Of a stretch of 64,000 bases of DNA, positions 51,701-60,540 are shown piece by piece (positions within the stretch are counted from its first letter, which is position 1; every line of letters starts with the position of its first letter). The notes beneath the pieces were generated by a model, which ran no database searches, was not told where the DNA came from, and saw nothing but the letters and a program-made list of their open reading frames with translations. The stretch is from Flavobacteriales bacterium. Lineage in GTDB: Bacteria > Bacteroidota > Bacteroidia > NS11-12g > UBA9320. Made by a program: the position numbers and the translations under genes. The stretch covers positions 310,001 through 374,000 of the forward strand of contig JACJZU010000004.1 in NCBI GenBank assembly GCA_020635435.1, written 5' to 3'.

Positions 51701-53110
51701 GAAGTGAAAACGGTTAGCCGCATTGGAGACGATGGGGAGAAAACAGAGGTGGTTGTAGGACGTTCCGGTGAGATCAAAGTGTTGCACCCGAAAACTAAGG
51801 AACCGATCACAACGCACAACATCCCTTACGGAGCTGTGCTGCGTGTTAAGGATAAGGACAAGGTGAAGCGCGGCGACACGCTTTGTAGCTGGGACCCATA
51901 CAACGCCGTTATCCTCAGCGACCAGGAAGGGGTTATCCGCTTCAAGGACATTATAGAAGGTTTAACCTACAAAGATGAGATCGATGAACAAACCGGATTT
52001 AAGGAGAAGGTACTCATCGAGAACAGGGATAAGAAATTGATCCCTGCGATCATCCTTGAAAATAAGAAAGGCGAGCAGATCAAGGAATTCAACTTACCGG
52101 TTGGTGCGCACATCAACGTGGAAGAGAATGCCAAGATCAAAGCCGGTACGATCCTGTCCAAGATCCCAAGGGTTATTGGAAAAACAGGGGATATCACGGG
52201 AGGTCTGCCAAGGGTTACCGAACTTTTCGAAGCACGTAACCCATCGAATCCTGCCGTTGTATCTGAGATCGATGGTGTTGTGAGTTACGGCGGTATCAAG
52301 CGCGGTAACCGTGAGATCGTGATCGAATCCAAAGAAGGCATCGTTAAAAAATACCTGGTATCGTTGTCTAAACACATCCTTGTTCAGGATAACGACTTTG
52401 TTAAAGCCGGAACTCCGCTTTCCGATGGTTCCATCACGCCGAAGGATATCCTGGCCATTGAAGGTCCAAGTGCGGTACAACGCTACGTGTTGAACGGTAT
52501 TCAGGAAGTTTATCGTTTGCAGGGTGTGAAGATCAATGACAAGCACATCGAGGTGATCGTTCGTCAAATGATGCAGAAGGTTACCATCGTTGATCCGGGA
52601 GATACCAAGTTCCTCGAAGGTGAACCGGTGAGTAAGTTCGACTTCAAAGAACAGAACGACTGGATCTACGACAAAAAGGTTGTAAGCGACCCGGGCGACA
52701 GCACCGAGCTCAAAGCGGGTCAAATTGTCAGCCTGCGCAAATTGCGCGATGTGAATTCAGTACTGAAACGCAAGGACTTGAAAACAGTACAGGTTCGCGA
52801 TGCCGTTCCTGCTACTTCCGAACCCTTGCTGATGGGTATAACCAAAGCTTCTTTGGGAACCGAAAGCTTCATGTCGGCTGCATCCTTCCAGGAAACTACG
52901 AAGGTGCTCAACGAAGCAGCTATTGCCGGAAAGGTGGATCACATGCTTGGCCTGAAAGAGAACGTTATCGTAGGACATTTGATCCCTGCAGGTACCGGAC
53001 TCCGCAACTACGAAGATATCGTGGTGGGCTCGCAAGAGGAATACGACCTGCTCATGTCGGCTAAATCGGAAGAACCGGAAACGGTCGGAGAAGTGGAAGC
53101 CGCGAAATAG
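48788..53110 (+). CDS. rpoC: RNA polymerase subunit beta'
   Basis: 1440 residues from ATG 48788 (AYTKKEQKIKSNFKSIRIGLASPE); the frame is open 12 codons further up, but this start matches the family. The first zinc site has Cys67, 69, 82 and 85; the catalytic NADFDGD with three Mg-binding Asp is at about 473-479; the second cysteine cluster is CEARRGVCTKCYGR. Trigger-loop and bridge-helix blocks (SARGSKEQ-like GARGSKEQIRQLGGMRGLMAKPQ) are intact. A strong terminator ends the operon 11 bp after the stop. Confidence 0.97.
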   Translation: MAYTKKEQKIKSNFKSIRIGLASPEMILQRSNGEVIKPETINYRSYKPEMGGLFCERIFGPVKDYECHCGKYKRIRYKGIVCDRCGVEVTEKKVRRERMGHIELVVPVAHIWYFRSLPNKIGYLLGLPTKKLDMIIYYERYVVVQAGIKEQDGVNYLDFLTEEEYLDILDSLPKENQYLDENDPNKFIAKMGAEALWDLLSRLDLDDMSYSLRHQATIETSQQRKAEALKRLKVIESFRDANSRFENRPEWMIMKILPVIPPELRPLVPLDGGRFATSDLNDLYRRVIIRNNRLKRLMEIKAPEVILRNEKRMLQEAVDSLLDNTRRANAVKASGNRPLKSLSDMLKGKQGRFRQNLLGKRVDYSGRSVIVGGPTLKLHECGLPKGMASELFKPFIIRKLIERGIVKTVKSAKKIVDRKDPVIWEILENILKGHPVLLNRAPTLHRLGIQAFQPKLVEGKAIQLHPLVCTGFNADFDGDQMAVHVPLGNAAVLEAQILMLAPHNILNPANGAPIAVPSQDMVLGLYYLTKSRVSTKEKPVKGQGITFYSSEEVHIAYNEKRADLHANIRVKTKVKENGELTDKIIDTTVGRVIFNEYVPEQIGFINDVLTKKSLRNIIGDMVKEVGIAATAEFLDNIKNLGFHYSFIGGLSFSIRDVVLPDEKDQLIQQAKDEVEEIWFNYNNGFITNNERYNQVIDIWTRINSRVSDALIKKLANDDQGFNPIYMMLDSGARGSKEQIRQLGGMRGLMAKPQKKTGHGGTGEIIENPILSNFREGLSILEYFISTHGARKGLADTALKTADAGYLTRRLHDVAQDVVVSIFDCNTLRGIAMTALKENEEIVESLYDRILGRNSLYDVNDPMSGDLIVGAGEEITEEIAMAIEEAGVETVEIRSVMTCEARRGVCTKCYGRNLSTGRMVQVGEAVGVIAAQSIGEPGTQLTLRTFHVGGTASNIAAESQLITKFDGTLEFDEVKTVSRIGDDGEKTEVVVGRSGEIKVLHPKTKEPITTHNIPYGAVLRVKDKDKVKRGDTLCSWDPYNAVILSDQEGVIRFKDIIEGLTYKDEIDEQTGFKEKVLIENRDKKLIPAIILENKKGEQIKEFNLPVGAHINVEENAKIKAGTILSKIPRVIGKTGDITGGLPRVTELFEARNPSNPAVVSEIDGVVSYGGIKRGNREIVIESKEGIVKKYLVSLSKHILVQDNDFVKAGTPLSDGSITPKDILAIEGPSAVQRYVLNGIQEVYRLQGVKINDKHIEVIVRQMMQKVTIVDPGDTKFLEGEPVSKFDFKEQNDWIYDKKVVSDPGDSTELKAGQIVSLRKLRDVNSVLKRKDLKTVQVRDAVPATSEPLLMGITKASLGTESFMSAASFQETTKVLNEAAIAGKVDHMLGLKENVIVGHLIPAGTGLRNYEDIVVGSQEEYDLLMSAKSEEPETVGEVEAAK

Positions 53111-53120
53111 AAATCTGACA

Positions 53121-53152
53121 AAATGCCCCGCGAGCCGCGGGGCATTTTTTTT
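53121..53152 (+). terminator. Rho-independent terminator of rpoBC operon
   Basis: AAATGCCCCGC / GCGGGGCATTT forms an 11-bp GC-rich stem with a 5-nt loop and is followed by eight T. Confidence 0.92.
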
Positions 53153-53180
53153 GTAACTTCCCACAAAACAAATAGAAACA

Positions 53181-53495
53181 ATGGCCGAAGAACAACGTAA
53201 AGGAAAACACATCGACGTAGAATTGAGTGAAGAAGTAGCAGACGGCACCTATGCCAATCTGGCCATTATCTCACATTCCAACGCAGAATTTATCCTGGAC
53301 TTTATCCGGATGATGCCTGGCACACCAAAGGCAAAGGTCAAATCGCGGATCATACTTTCCCCTCAGCATGCCAAGCGACTCATGATGGCATTGGGCGACA
53401 ATATTCATAAATACGAAGATCAATTCGGTGAAATTGAGTCGCACGAAATGCTCCCGGATTTCCCAATGAATTTTGGACCCGCCGGAGAGGCTTAG
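53181..53495 (+). CDS. DUF3467 family protein
   Basis: 104 residues. HIDVELSEEVADGTYANLAIISHSNAEFILDFIRMMPG and KSRIILSPQHAKRLMMALGDNIHKYEDQFG match DUF3467, a small cytosolic family found across bacteria and archaea without known function. It directly follows the rpoBC terminator and precedes an unrelated gene by 28 bp. In Bacteroidota this position next to rpoC is common, which hints at housekeeping use but proves nothing. Confidence 0.88.
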   Translation: MAEEQRKGKHIDVELSEEVADGTYANLAIISHSNAEFILDFIRMMPGTPKAKVKSRIILSPQHAKRLMMALGDNIHKYEDQFGEIESHEMLPDFPMNFGPAGEA

Positions 53496-53523
53496 GTCCT
53501 AATCACATTCTTCGCTCAACGGG

Positions 53524-54210
53524 ATGAAGGAGTGGCGAAATTCCATATTGTTTGTTCTATTCTTCGCGGGTAGCCTCGTTGCATTGCGGAGTTGGCGCAC
53601 GCACCAATTGGAACAGGCAGCACAGGCGGAACAGGCCGTATCCGATAGTCTGTTGACCGCTGAGTTAAGGAGCGATTCTGCCAAGTACCAAACCGCATTT
53701 GTTACGGGTGTTTACGATACCACAGCTATTCTGCAAATGGCCCAACGCGTGCTCAAAGCATTGCAGGAAGGGAATTATCAGGAAGTGAGCAGATACGTTG
53801 ATGCAGATTCGGGCCTTCGTTTTGCTCCTTATGCCTTTGTGTCGGACGACAACGTCGTTTTAACAAAACCATTTCTGGCCGATCCGGACACTACCCTCGT
53901 GCAAACCTGGGGTGTTATGGACGGGAGTGGTGATTCCATTCAAATGAATCTCAAGGCGTACCATAAACGATTTGTCTGTGATCGCAATTTTCTTGAGAAG
54001 GGGGAAGTGCGATTCAACTCACAACGAGCGTATGGGAATAGTCTCAATAACCTGAAGCAGTTCTGCCCGGATTGTTTGCCGGTAAGTTACTTTCATCCCG
54101 GAACGGAACGGTATGGCGGAATGGATTGGAAGGAACTCAAGATCGTTTTTCGACCGATTCGCGGTAAATGGAAACTGGTGGCCTTGGTCCACGATGAATG
54201 GACCATCTGA
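53524..54210 (+). CDS. Conserved membrane-anchored protein of unknown function
   Basis: 228 residues. An N-terminal helix (SILFVLFFAGSLVALRSW) anchors or exports it, followed by an Ala/Gln-rich coiled stretch. The soluble domain has conserved-looking blocks: EVSRYVDADSGLRFAPYAFVSDDNVVLT, QTWGVMDGSGDSIQMNLKAYHKRFV, and the ending GGMDWKELKIVFRPIRGKWKLVALVHDEWTI. I recognise the ending as one shared by extracytoplasmic proteins in several phyla, but the family has no name known to me. Two Cys (QFCPDC) lie near residue 180. Function unknown. Confidence 0.65.
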   Translation: MKEWRNSILFVLFFAGSLVALRSWRTHQLEQAAQAEQAVSDSLLTAELRSDSAKYQTAFVTGVYDTTAILQMAQRVLKALQEGNYQEVSRYVDADSGLRFAPYAFVSDDNVVLTKPFLADPDTTLVQTWGVMDGSGDSIQMNLKAYHKRFVCDRNFLEKGEVRFNSQRAYGNSLNNLKQFCPDCLPVSYFHPGTERYGGMDWKELKIVFRPIRGKWKLVALVHDEWTI

Positions 54211-54216
54211 TCCCGT

Positions 54217-54669
54217 TCAGTCCTTCGTTTTCCGCTTCATACCTCCTGATTGGATGGACATTACAGCCTCCGGAAGGTCAATTACCGCATTGAGCTCCAA
54301 AAGAAGATCACATCCCATCAGAAAATCGAAGGGCGCGATGCGCAGTTCTTCGTAGACCGCGGTCACATGCGATAGATCAAGGATCCCTGCGATCAATCCA
54401 TGAAAACGTACTTTCCCAAAACGCAAGGTACGGATGCGAACGAAGTTCGCATCAATTGCCTCCGGCCCAATTCCACGGGTTTGGCTGTCCGGTACCTCCA
54501 TCTGTTTCAGTTTTGTCAGCTTGTCCGCAAAACTTTTAGCGATAACGGACTTACTCGCCCCGGTATCGATCAGAACCCGAACGCGCTTTCCATTCAACTT
54601 GGCTTTACAGAACAGATGATAACCTTGTTCTCCAAGTTCGGCGATTTCCAGAGCTATCTTCTCAATCAC
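54217..54669 (-). CDS. Retropepsin-like aspartic protease domain protein
   Basis: 150 residues from a GTG at 54669 that overlaps the gpmI stop by 4 bp. KRVRVLIDTGASKSVIAKSFADKL is the Asp-Thr-Gly active-site loop of a single-domain retropepsin; VRIRTLRFGKVRFHGLIAGIL and FDFLMGCDLLLELNAVIDLPEAVMSI supply the second half of the fold with the LLG-like motif. Such proteins dimerise to form one active site. No signal peptide, so probably cytosolic. Substrate unknown; the coupling to gpmI is unexplained. Confidence 0.75.
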   Translation of the reverse strand: MIEKIALEIAELGEQGYHLFCKAKLNGKRVRVLIDTGASKSVIAKSFADKLTKLKQMEVPDSQTRGIGPEAIDANFVRIRTLRFGKVRFHGLIAGILDLSHVTAVYEELRIAPFDFLMGCDLLLELNAVIDLPEAVMSIQSGGMKRKTKD

Positions 54670-56195
54670 GTATGCCGGATCAAACTTTCACCGGTCATTG
54701 CTTCCGGTTGTTCAAGTTCCATTAACTCGAGTAGGGTGGGAGCCACATCTGCTAAAATGCCGTCCCGTAGCTGTGGTTTTTCGTCGCTGAGTACGATGCA
54801 CGGGACAGGATTCAAACTATGAGCCGTATTTGGTGTACCGTCCTCATTAACAGCAAGATCCGCATTTCCGTGATCGGCAATTATAAGAATTCGGTAGTCC
54901 CTGGTACGAGCCACTGCTACCAATTCCTCAACACAGGAGTCCACCGTTTCACAGGCTTTCTTGATCGCTGAAAAAACACCGGTATGGCCAACCATGTCCG
55001 GGTTGGCAAAATTGACACACAGAAAATCACATGTTCCCCGCTCTAATACCTCTTTCACGGCGTCTTTCAGTTCGGGTGCACTCATCTCCGGTTTGAGATC
55101 GTATGTGGCCACTTTGGGTGAAGGGATCAGAATGCGCTCTTCTCCAATAAATGGTTCTTCCCGACCTCCGGAAAAAAAGAATGTAACATGTGGATACTTC
55201 TCGGTTTCAGCCGCTCGGAGTTGAGTGAGTCCGAGTCGGGAAATATGCTCGCCCATGGTCATGTTCAGATCCTGATTCGTGAACAGAACGGATACATTCC
55301 GGAACGACTTGTCGTATTCCGTCATGGTCACATACCGTATGTCCAAAGGGTGCATATTGTATTCGTGAAAGGCGCGTTGAGTCAAAACTTCTGTGATCTC
55401 TCTACCGCGATCCGTGCGAAAATTAAAGCACAGTACCGAATCGCCGTCACTTATCACTCCGTTCGGATTTCCATCCCTGTCGGTGACAAGTATCGGTTCA
55501 ATGAACTCATCGGTAATTCCGTCCCTGTACGAGGACTTCAAAGCTTCGATCGGGTCGTCAGATGGCTTACCATGTCCATTCACCATCAGATCGTATGCTT
55601 TTTTCACGCGGTCCCAGCGTTTATCGCGGTCCATGGCAAAGTAGCGCCCGACAATACTTGCAATGCGAGCATTCCCCAAAATTTCCGGATCGAGCAGCTT
55701 TTCAAGGAATTCAATTCCACTTCTGGGATCGGTATCCCTGCCATCCATGAAGCAATGGATACGCACTTTATGATCTAATCCCTTTTCGCGGAATAGCCTG
55801 AGTAAACCAACTAAATGCTCGATGCTGCTGTGAACACCCCCATCCGATACCAAACCGATAAGATGCAAATACCCCGGGCTGATTCGAACATATTCGATCA
55901 GTTTTTCCATTTCCGGCAGATCCTGTACGCCTCCATCCTCAAAGGCCTTATTGATGCGAACAAGCATTTGATAGACGATACGTCCGGCGCCAATATTCAT
56001 GTGACCTACCTCGGAATTTCCCATTTGACCCTCCGGCAAGCCAACGTTCGGCCCGAAGGTTTTCAAACGGCACGAGGCCTCGGTGGCCATGAGCCGGTCC
56101 ATGAAAGGTGTGTTAGCGGCATAGATGGCATCCGTTTCATCGTGTTTGCCAATTCCCCAGCCGTCCAGTATGAGCAGCATTGCCTTTTTCGACAT
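54666..56195 (-). CDS. gpmI: 2,3-bisphosphoglycerate-independent phosphoglycerate mutase
   Basis: 509 residues, alkaline-phosphatase fold. LLILDGWGIG holds metal ligand Asp11 and GQMGNSEVGHMNIGAGR the nucleophile Ser61. HCFMDGRDTDPRSGIEFLEKL and RYFAMDRDKRWDRVKKAYD are family blocks, and ADHGNADLAVNEDGTPNTAHSLNPVP closes the second metal site. It interconverts 3- and 2-phosphoglycerate in glycolysis with manganese. Full length. First gene of a two-gene minus-strand unit. Confidence 0.96.
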   Translation of the reverse strand: MSKKAMLLILDGWGIGKHDETDAIYAANTPFMDRLMATEASCRLKTFGPNVGLPEGQMGNSEVGHMNIGAGRIVYQMLVRINKAFEDGGVQDLPEMEKLIEYVRISPGYLHLIGLVSDGGVHSSIEHLVGLLRLFREKGLDHKVRIHCFMDGRDTDPRSGIEFLEKLLDPEILGNARIASIVGRYFAMDRDKRWDRVKKAYDLMVNGHGKPSDDPIEALKSSYRDGITDEFIEPILVTDRDGNPNGVISDGDSVLCFNFRTDRGREITEVLTQRAFHEYNMHPLDIRYVTMTEYDKSFRNVSVLFTNQDLNMTMGEHISRLGLTQLRAAETEKYPHVTFFFSGGREEPFIGEERILIPSPKVATYDLKPEMSAPELKDAVKEVLERGTCDFLCVNFANPDMVGHTGVFSAIKKACETVDSCVEELVAVARTRDYRILIIADHGNADLAVNEDGTPNTAHSLNPVPCIVLSDEKPQLRDGILADVAPTLLELMELEQPEAMTGESLIRHT

Positions 56196-56233
56196 ACTGC
56201 AAAGGTCGGGATAAAATTCGCCTTGCGCTTACT

Positions 56234-59200
56234 TTAGCGACCCATTCCGATCACAAAAGGCAGTGTGACTCCTCCACTTCTTCCATTTAGTTTTAGGAAG
56301 AATGTTCCGGCCGGTAGCGCACTCACATCCAGTTCGGTACTTACTTCCTTGCGATTCACAAGAATTCTTCCGGTTGGATCGATAACGAACATATGCTCAT
56401 ACGCACTCAGATCTCCTTTGATGTGCAACCTATCGTTTGCAGGATTCGGATAGATCGAAAGCTGAGTAGATCCGAATTCAGATATTCCGAGATTCATTCC
56501 GCGGACCACCTGCTCCATCTCACACAAACAACCATTGCCATCAGTAACTTTCAACTTCACGGTATAATTCTCTGCGTCGGCAAATTTGTGCAGCGGATCC
56601 GCCAGTTGGGCACTATTTCCATCACCGAAATCCCATTGATACTGTGAATACTCCGTGCTATCTGCCACGAACTGCACACTGCGTTCGGTACCAATATAAC
56701 TCCAGTTGAACCCACAATGCGGCAAACTGTTAACAGTTACCGGTTTTGAGACCCGTTCCGAGCAACCTGCCTTCGATCGCACGTGTAATTGAGCCGAGAA
56801 GGTCGTACTCTGATCGATCTGATAGAAATGGCTTGGTTGCGATTCTATCGAAGTGTCTCCATCACCGAACTGCCAGAAAAATGCATGGTCATTGCGGTGG
56901 TCGGCATTTTCGAGGATGAAACGTGTGGTATCGCCATCGCAAATACCGCTGAAATCGAATTCGGCATTAGGTGCAGGTTCTACCCGAATTTCTTGCATTT
57001 TGTGAACGCTGCATTCGGGAGATTTGGCAGTTAAACGCACCAGGTAGTTTCCGCTTTCGGCATAGACATGCAATGGGTCCTTCTCTGCAGATACGGATCC
57101 ATCGCCAAAATCCCAATTGAATTCAAGTTGATCCCCCTCCGATCGATTGATGAAGGCTTTCGGGTCGTTCAGGCAATACAAGGGCAGGTCGAAGTCCGAT
57201 TTGATATGCACTATTTCGATGGTATCGTAAACCTTCCCTTTGCATCCGTTCAGATCGAGTGCCTCCAAACTCACGATCCAGGGGTTGCCATCGCGAACCG
57301 GTAAGGCAACCTCTTCCTTATTAAATGGTCGGTATACCCCAAAATTCCATTGGAACCAATTCAGACCAATATCGTGTTGTGTGGTGTTTTGAAAGCGCAT
57401 CGTGTCACCGAGGCAGTTATTTGTCACGCTGAAGGAGGGCGAAGGGTTCCCATAGATACTGAAACTATCCAATTGGATACTTCCACAATTGGTTGCCGTA
57501 TCAATGATCTCCAGTTCTATGGTGTATTTGCCCGATCTGTCTGCTTTCAGTTTGGGTTGAAACTCTGTGAAATAGCTCTTGGAAACCGCATCGTTCAAGG
57601 TCCATTTGAAATCAAACGGACGGGTGGTATCGGTTCGGTTCACGAGCGGGATCATTAAACCTTCACAGGTCGACTTCACTTCAAATTTGGCTTTGGGCAC
57701 CGGGTGTATCTCAAATTCTTTTTGCGTGGTAGACGAACATCCGGTTTTGTAGTAAGATGTTAATTCCAACGTAAAGCTGTAAGGTTTACCGTTCATAGGA
57801 GTCGTGAAGTTGTTGCCCGTACCGCTTATCTGATAGGGGGTGAGCATCCACTTGTGCTCCAGTGTTTGGGATTTATCGGGATTGGCTGTTCTACTCACAG
57901 CCTTGAGGGAATCTCCATTATCCAAACAAAAAGCACGCTGATTCACGTCAAACGCAGCTTCGGGTTGGTGGTTTATCTGAAGGAAGAGCGTGTCAAAGAA
58001 ACGGCGATTACATACTTCGGTCATCAAAAAGATGGTATAGTTCCCGTATTGAGTGAAGGTCTTTCGAACATCCAATGCGTTGGAAGTATCCGGATACCCC
58101 AGATCCCACCACAGCTTACGGCTGGGGTCACCTTTTGAGCGGAAATGCACTTCCGTAGGCAGATCGGTACATTTCAAGGTAGGTGCAACAATACCATGCG
58201 ACAGATCGGTAAGCTTAACGGTTGTATCCTCAATTCCCACGGCTTGCCAGGCCTCCCAGGTCATTTTCAATTCGGGACCACAGCTTCCGTAGAGATCCTT
58301 GGTAGCTTTCAGTGTATGAGCTGCCATTTCCGGATAGGTCGTGTTTGGTGTCACATAATAGAACATTGCCCGGAAGATGATCTGGGTAGCTTTTTCAATG
58401 CCTAAACCCTGTATTGCATAGTTGAGTCCTTTGTCGTTTGTTCCGGTATCGCCCATGGCCATGAGATAGAACCAGTAATTCTGAACACCCCCGCTTGCAT
58501 GGCAGCCACCCCAACCACTTCCCAGATAGGTCATCGGATGTTTAAAGGCCTTTGGATTTTGAATATTGCGGATACCGCCGTTCCACACCTCTTCACCCAG
58601 TAACCAGTTCGATTTGGTGCTATCAACATACCGTTCAAGGAGGGTACCCGTAATATCGCCAAACGATTCGTGGAGCATACAAGATTCTCCTGAGTATACC
58701 AATCCGGCATTCTCATCAGCAATACCATGACCGAATTCGTGTCCAACCACATCCAGAGCCGCACATGGTTTAACACTTGCGGAGCCGTTCACCAGGAAGG
58801 TTGCATAGTTCCCGCTCAGATTCCAAAACGCATTTCCGCCGCTTGAGAAATTCAACACGGCCGACATGCTATCCTTGCGATTGGCGTAGCTGTCCCAATT
58901 GAATTTCTGTTTCATGAAATCGTGGAGCTTGCCCATACCCCAGTGAACGTCTCCGGCGATCTCCTTGCCCTTGGTGTCCCACACATTATCTGTATCGGTG
59001 AGGTATTTACCCAGAGCGGCATCGTAGGTGTTGAGCGGGCGTTTGTTCTCCTTGAGCCGGAAAGAATTGGCCCCTACATGATCGGCCACGATGGTTTGTC
59101 TTCCTCTGAAAAATGTTGTGGCAGAACCTGTGGAATCGGTATGGATAACCTGTGGCTCGAGCCGAACGATCTTGTTCTTAACAATATCAAAGAAGAATAT

Positions 59201-59752
59201 ATCATCGGATGATCCATCGGCAGTGGCGGTTCGAAAACGATAGCACAAGGTAGCTGCATGGGCTTCATCTCCTCGACAATACACGGGCTTCAAATTATCA
59301 GCTTCATCCGGGAACGATCTTTCGAGATTTGCGGGATATGTTTGAAGGAACTTGTTGCGTGCCTCCGCATAGTCCGGAATGATTCCAGGCTCCGATTCCA
59401 CCGTATAGATCTCTCCATTGAAGGATTGCACAAGGCCATTTTTGAGATGAAGCAGGATCAGGCCATGCTGCACGTCGTAACCATGAGCTGTTTGTTTGTA
59501 TCGGCAATGCGACATCCCAATGGCATCCTCCTTACACTCCAGGAGCTCGAATTGGATTCCTGCATCGGGAAACCAGGTTGAAGTGTACCAGGCTATGAAT
59601 GTCTGCGCATCCAATTCGGTTCCGGGAGTAGCTTCACCACTCCATGGAACACCAAATATGTTGTTGATGTTGAGTTTTTGCCAATCGGGCTCTGAAGCGA
59701 AGGCAAAGTGACCTAAAAAAGTGCACAACAGGATAAGTAAAGATCGGTTCAT
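56234..59752 (-). CDS. Secreted M4 metallopeptidase with PKD domains and T9SS sorting domain
   Basis: 1172 residues. Signal peptide (RSLLILLCTFLGHFAFA), an FTP/PepSY-like propeptide region, then a thermolysin-type domain with the zinc site HEFGH at about residue 337 in DVVGHEFGHGIADENAG and the third ligand Glu in HESFGDITG. From about residue 590 there are some six PKD-like modules, three with clear WDFGDG-type cores (NWDFGDGSVSAEKDP, WQFGDGDTS, WDFGDGNSAQ). The end (LSIYPNPANDRLHIKG, VIDPTGRILVN, LPAGTFFLKLNG) is a T9SS type A domain. Expected on the cell surface or released as a protein-degrading enzyme. Stand-alone gene. Confidence 0.92.
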   Translation of the reverse strand: MNRSLLILLCTFLGHFAFASEPDWQKLNINNIFGVPWSGEATPGTELDAQTFIAWYTSTWFPDAGIQFELLECKEDAIGMSHCRYKQTAHGYDVQHGLILLHLKNGLVQSFNGEIYTVESEPGIIPDYAEARNKFLQTYPANLERSFPDEADNLKPVYCRGDEAHAATLCYRFRTATADGSSDDIFFFDIVKNKIVRLEPQVIHTDSTGSATTFFRGRQTIVADHVGANSFRLKENKRPLNTYDAALGKYLTDTDNVWDTKGKEIAGDVHWGMGKLHDFMKQKFNWDSYANRKDSMSAVLNFSSGGNAFWNLSGNYATFLVNGSASVKPCAALDVVGHEFGHGIADENAGLVYSGESCMLHESFGDITGTLLERYVDSTKSNWLLGEEVWNGGIRNIQNPKAFKHPMTYLGSGWGGCHASGGVQNYWFYLMAMGDTGTNDKGLNYAIQGLGIEKATQIIFRAMFYYVTPNTTYPEMAAHTLKATKDLYGSCGPELKMTWEAWQAVGIEDTTVKLTDLSHGIVAPTLKCTDLPTEVHFRSKGDPSRKLWWDLGYPDTSNALDVRKTFTQYGNYTIFLMTEVCNRRFFDTLFLQINHQPEAAFDVNQRAFCLDNGDSLKAVSRTANPDKSQTLEHKWMLTPYQISGTGNNFTTPMNGKPYSFTLELTSYYKTGCSSTTQKEFEIHPVPKAKFEVKSTCEGLMIPLVNRTDTTRPFDFKWTLNDAVSKSYFTEFQPKLKADRSGKYTIELEIIDTATNCGSIQLDSFSIYGNPSPSFSVTNNCLGDTMRFQNTTQHDIGLNWFQWNFGVYRPFNKEEVALPVRDGNPWIVSLEALDLNGCKGKVYDTIEIVHIKSDFDLPLYCLNDPKAFINRSEGDQLEFNWDFGDGSVSAEKDPLHVYAESGNYLVRLTAKSPECSVHKMQEIRVEPAPNAEFDFSGICDGDTTRFILENADHRNDHAFFWQFGDGDTSIESQPSHFYQIDQSTTFSAQLHVRSKAGCSERVSKPVTVNSLPHCGFNWSYIGTERSVQFVADSTEYSQYQWDFGDGNSAQLADPLHKFADAENYTVKLKVTDGNGCLCEMEQVVRGMNLGISEFGSTQLSIYPNPANDRLHIKGDLSAYEHMFVIDPTGRILVNRKEVSTELDVSALPAGTFFLKLNGRSGGVTLPFVIGMGR

Positions 59753-59851
59753 AGGCTATCATCGCGGAATATCGGAAATTAGGCGTACATGCAGCTCGAA
59801 TTCCGTAGGTATTCCTCAGATATTAGACCGCAATTACATAAAAACGTTGCA

Positions 59852-60514
59852 TTACTCCTGCCAAACGAACCGATACAGCAGGGTAACCAAAACCAGGATG
59901 AGGGTATTCAGAAGCGTGAGCAATGCCAGATCTGTCCAAAGGCTATCGGAGTAAGCCGGGTCGAGTGACCGATTTGCAGCTCCCACACAGATCAGCAGTA
60001 ATGGAATGAGCAGGGGGAAGCTCAGTACCGGCATGAGCAGATTTCCACCCCGGCTCTTCGCGGAGATCGCCGAAATAGCTGAGAGCAGAAGTCCACAGCC
60101 AACACAGAACAAGATGAGGATACCCGTGAAAACGAATTCATGCGCTGCCGGTCCCAATAAAATGCTGAACGTGATGTAACCCAATATGGCTATGGATCCG
60201 GCAAGCAGTGTATTCAGCAGCACTTTGGCGAAAAACAAGGCAAGTGGATGTGAGATACTGTGGTAATACAACATTCTGCCCGGACTTTCCGAGGCAAAGG
60301 ATCGGGCGATCGCGTTGGTGATCGTGAAAAGCATGATGAGCAGGAAAAGCGCATTCCAGGTATGCAATTCCAGATGGGGAAACAGGAGATAGCAAATGAA
60401 GACCGAACTGAGGAGTTGAACGGCAATTCCGTTGATGGCAAAGCGATTTCGCCACTCGATCTGCACTTCCTTCAAAAAAAGGACGGCTACCTGCCTTATT
60501 AGGCCTATTTCCAT
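59852..60514 (-). CDS. ccmB: Haem exporter permease CcmB
   Basis: 220 residues, six predicted helices. VAVLFLKEVQIEWRNRFAINGI at the start and NAIARSFASESPGRMLYYHSISHPLALFFAKVLLNTLL in the middle are CcmB signatures. CcmB works with CcmA and CcmC in system I cytochrome c maturation. No other ccm gene lies within the window on either side, so the unit is split or the rest lies elsewhere. It diverges from a TerB-like gene with overlapping promoter elements. Confidence 0.9.
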   Translation of the reverse strand: MEIGLIRQVAVLFLKEVQIEWRNRFAINGIAVQLLSSVFICYLLFPHLELHTWNALFLLIMLFTITNAIARSFASESPGRMLYYHSISHPLALFFAKVLLNTLLAGSIAILGYITFSILLGPAAHEFVFTGILILFCVGCGLLLSAISAISAKSRGGNLLMPVLSFPLLIPLLLICVGAANRSLDPAYSDSLWTDLALLTLLNTLILVLVTLLYRFVWQE

Positions 60515-60533
60515 AAATTTGCCGCCAAAATTA
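60514..60533. promoter_or_regulatory. Face-to-face -7 elements between ccmB and TerB-like gene
   Basis: TAAATTTG (60514-60521) on the plus strand and TAATTTTG (60526-60533 read on the minus strand) both match TAnnTTTG. They face outward genes but overlap in their initially transcribed regions, forming a near-palindrome around GCCGCC. -33 boxes are weak. Confidence 0.45.
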
Positions 60534-60540
60534 CGCGTTA

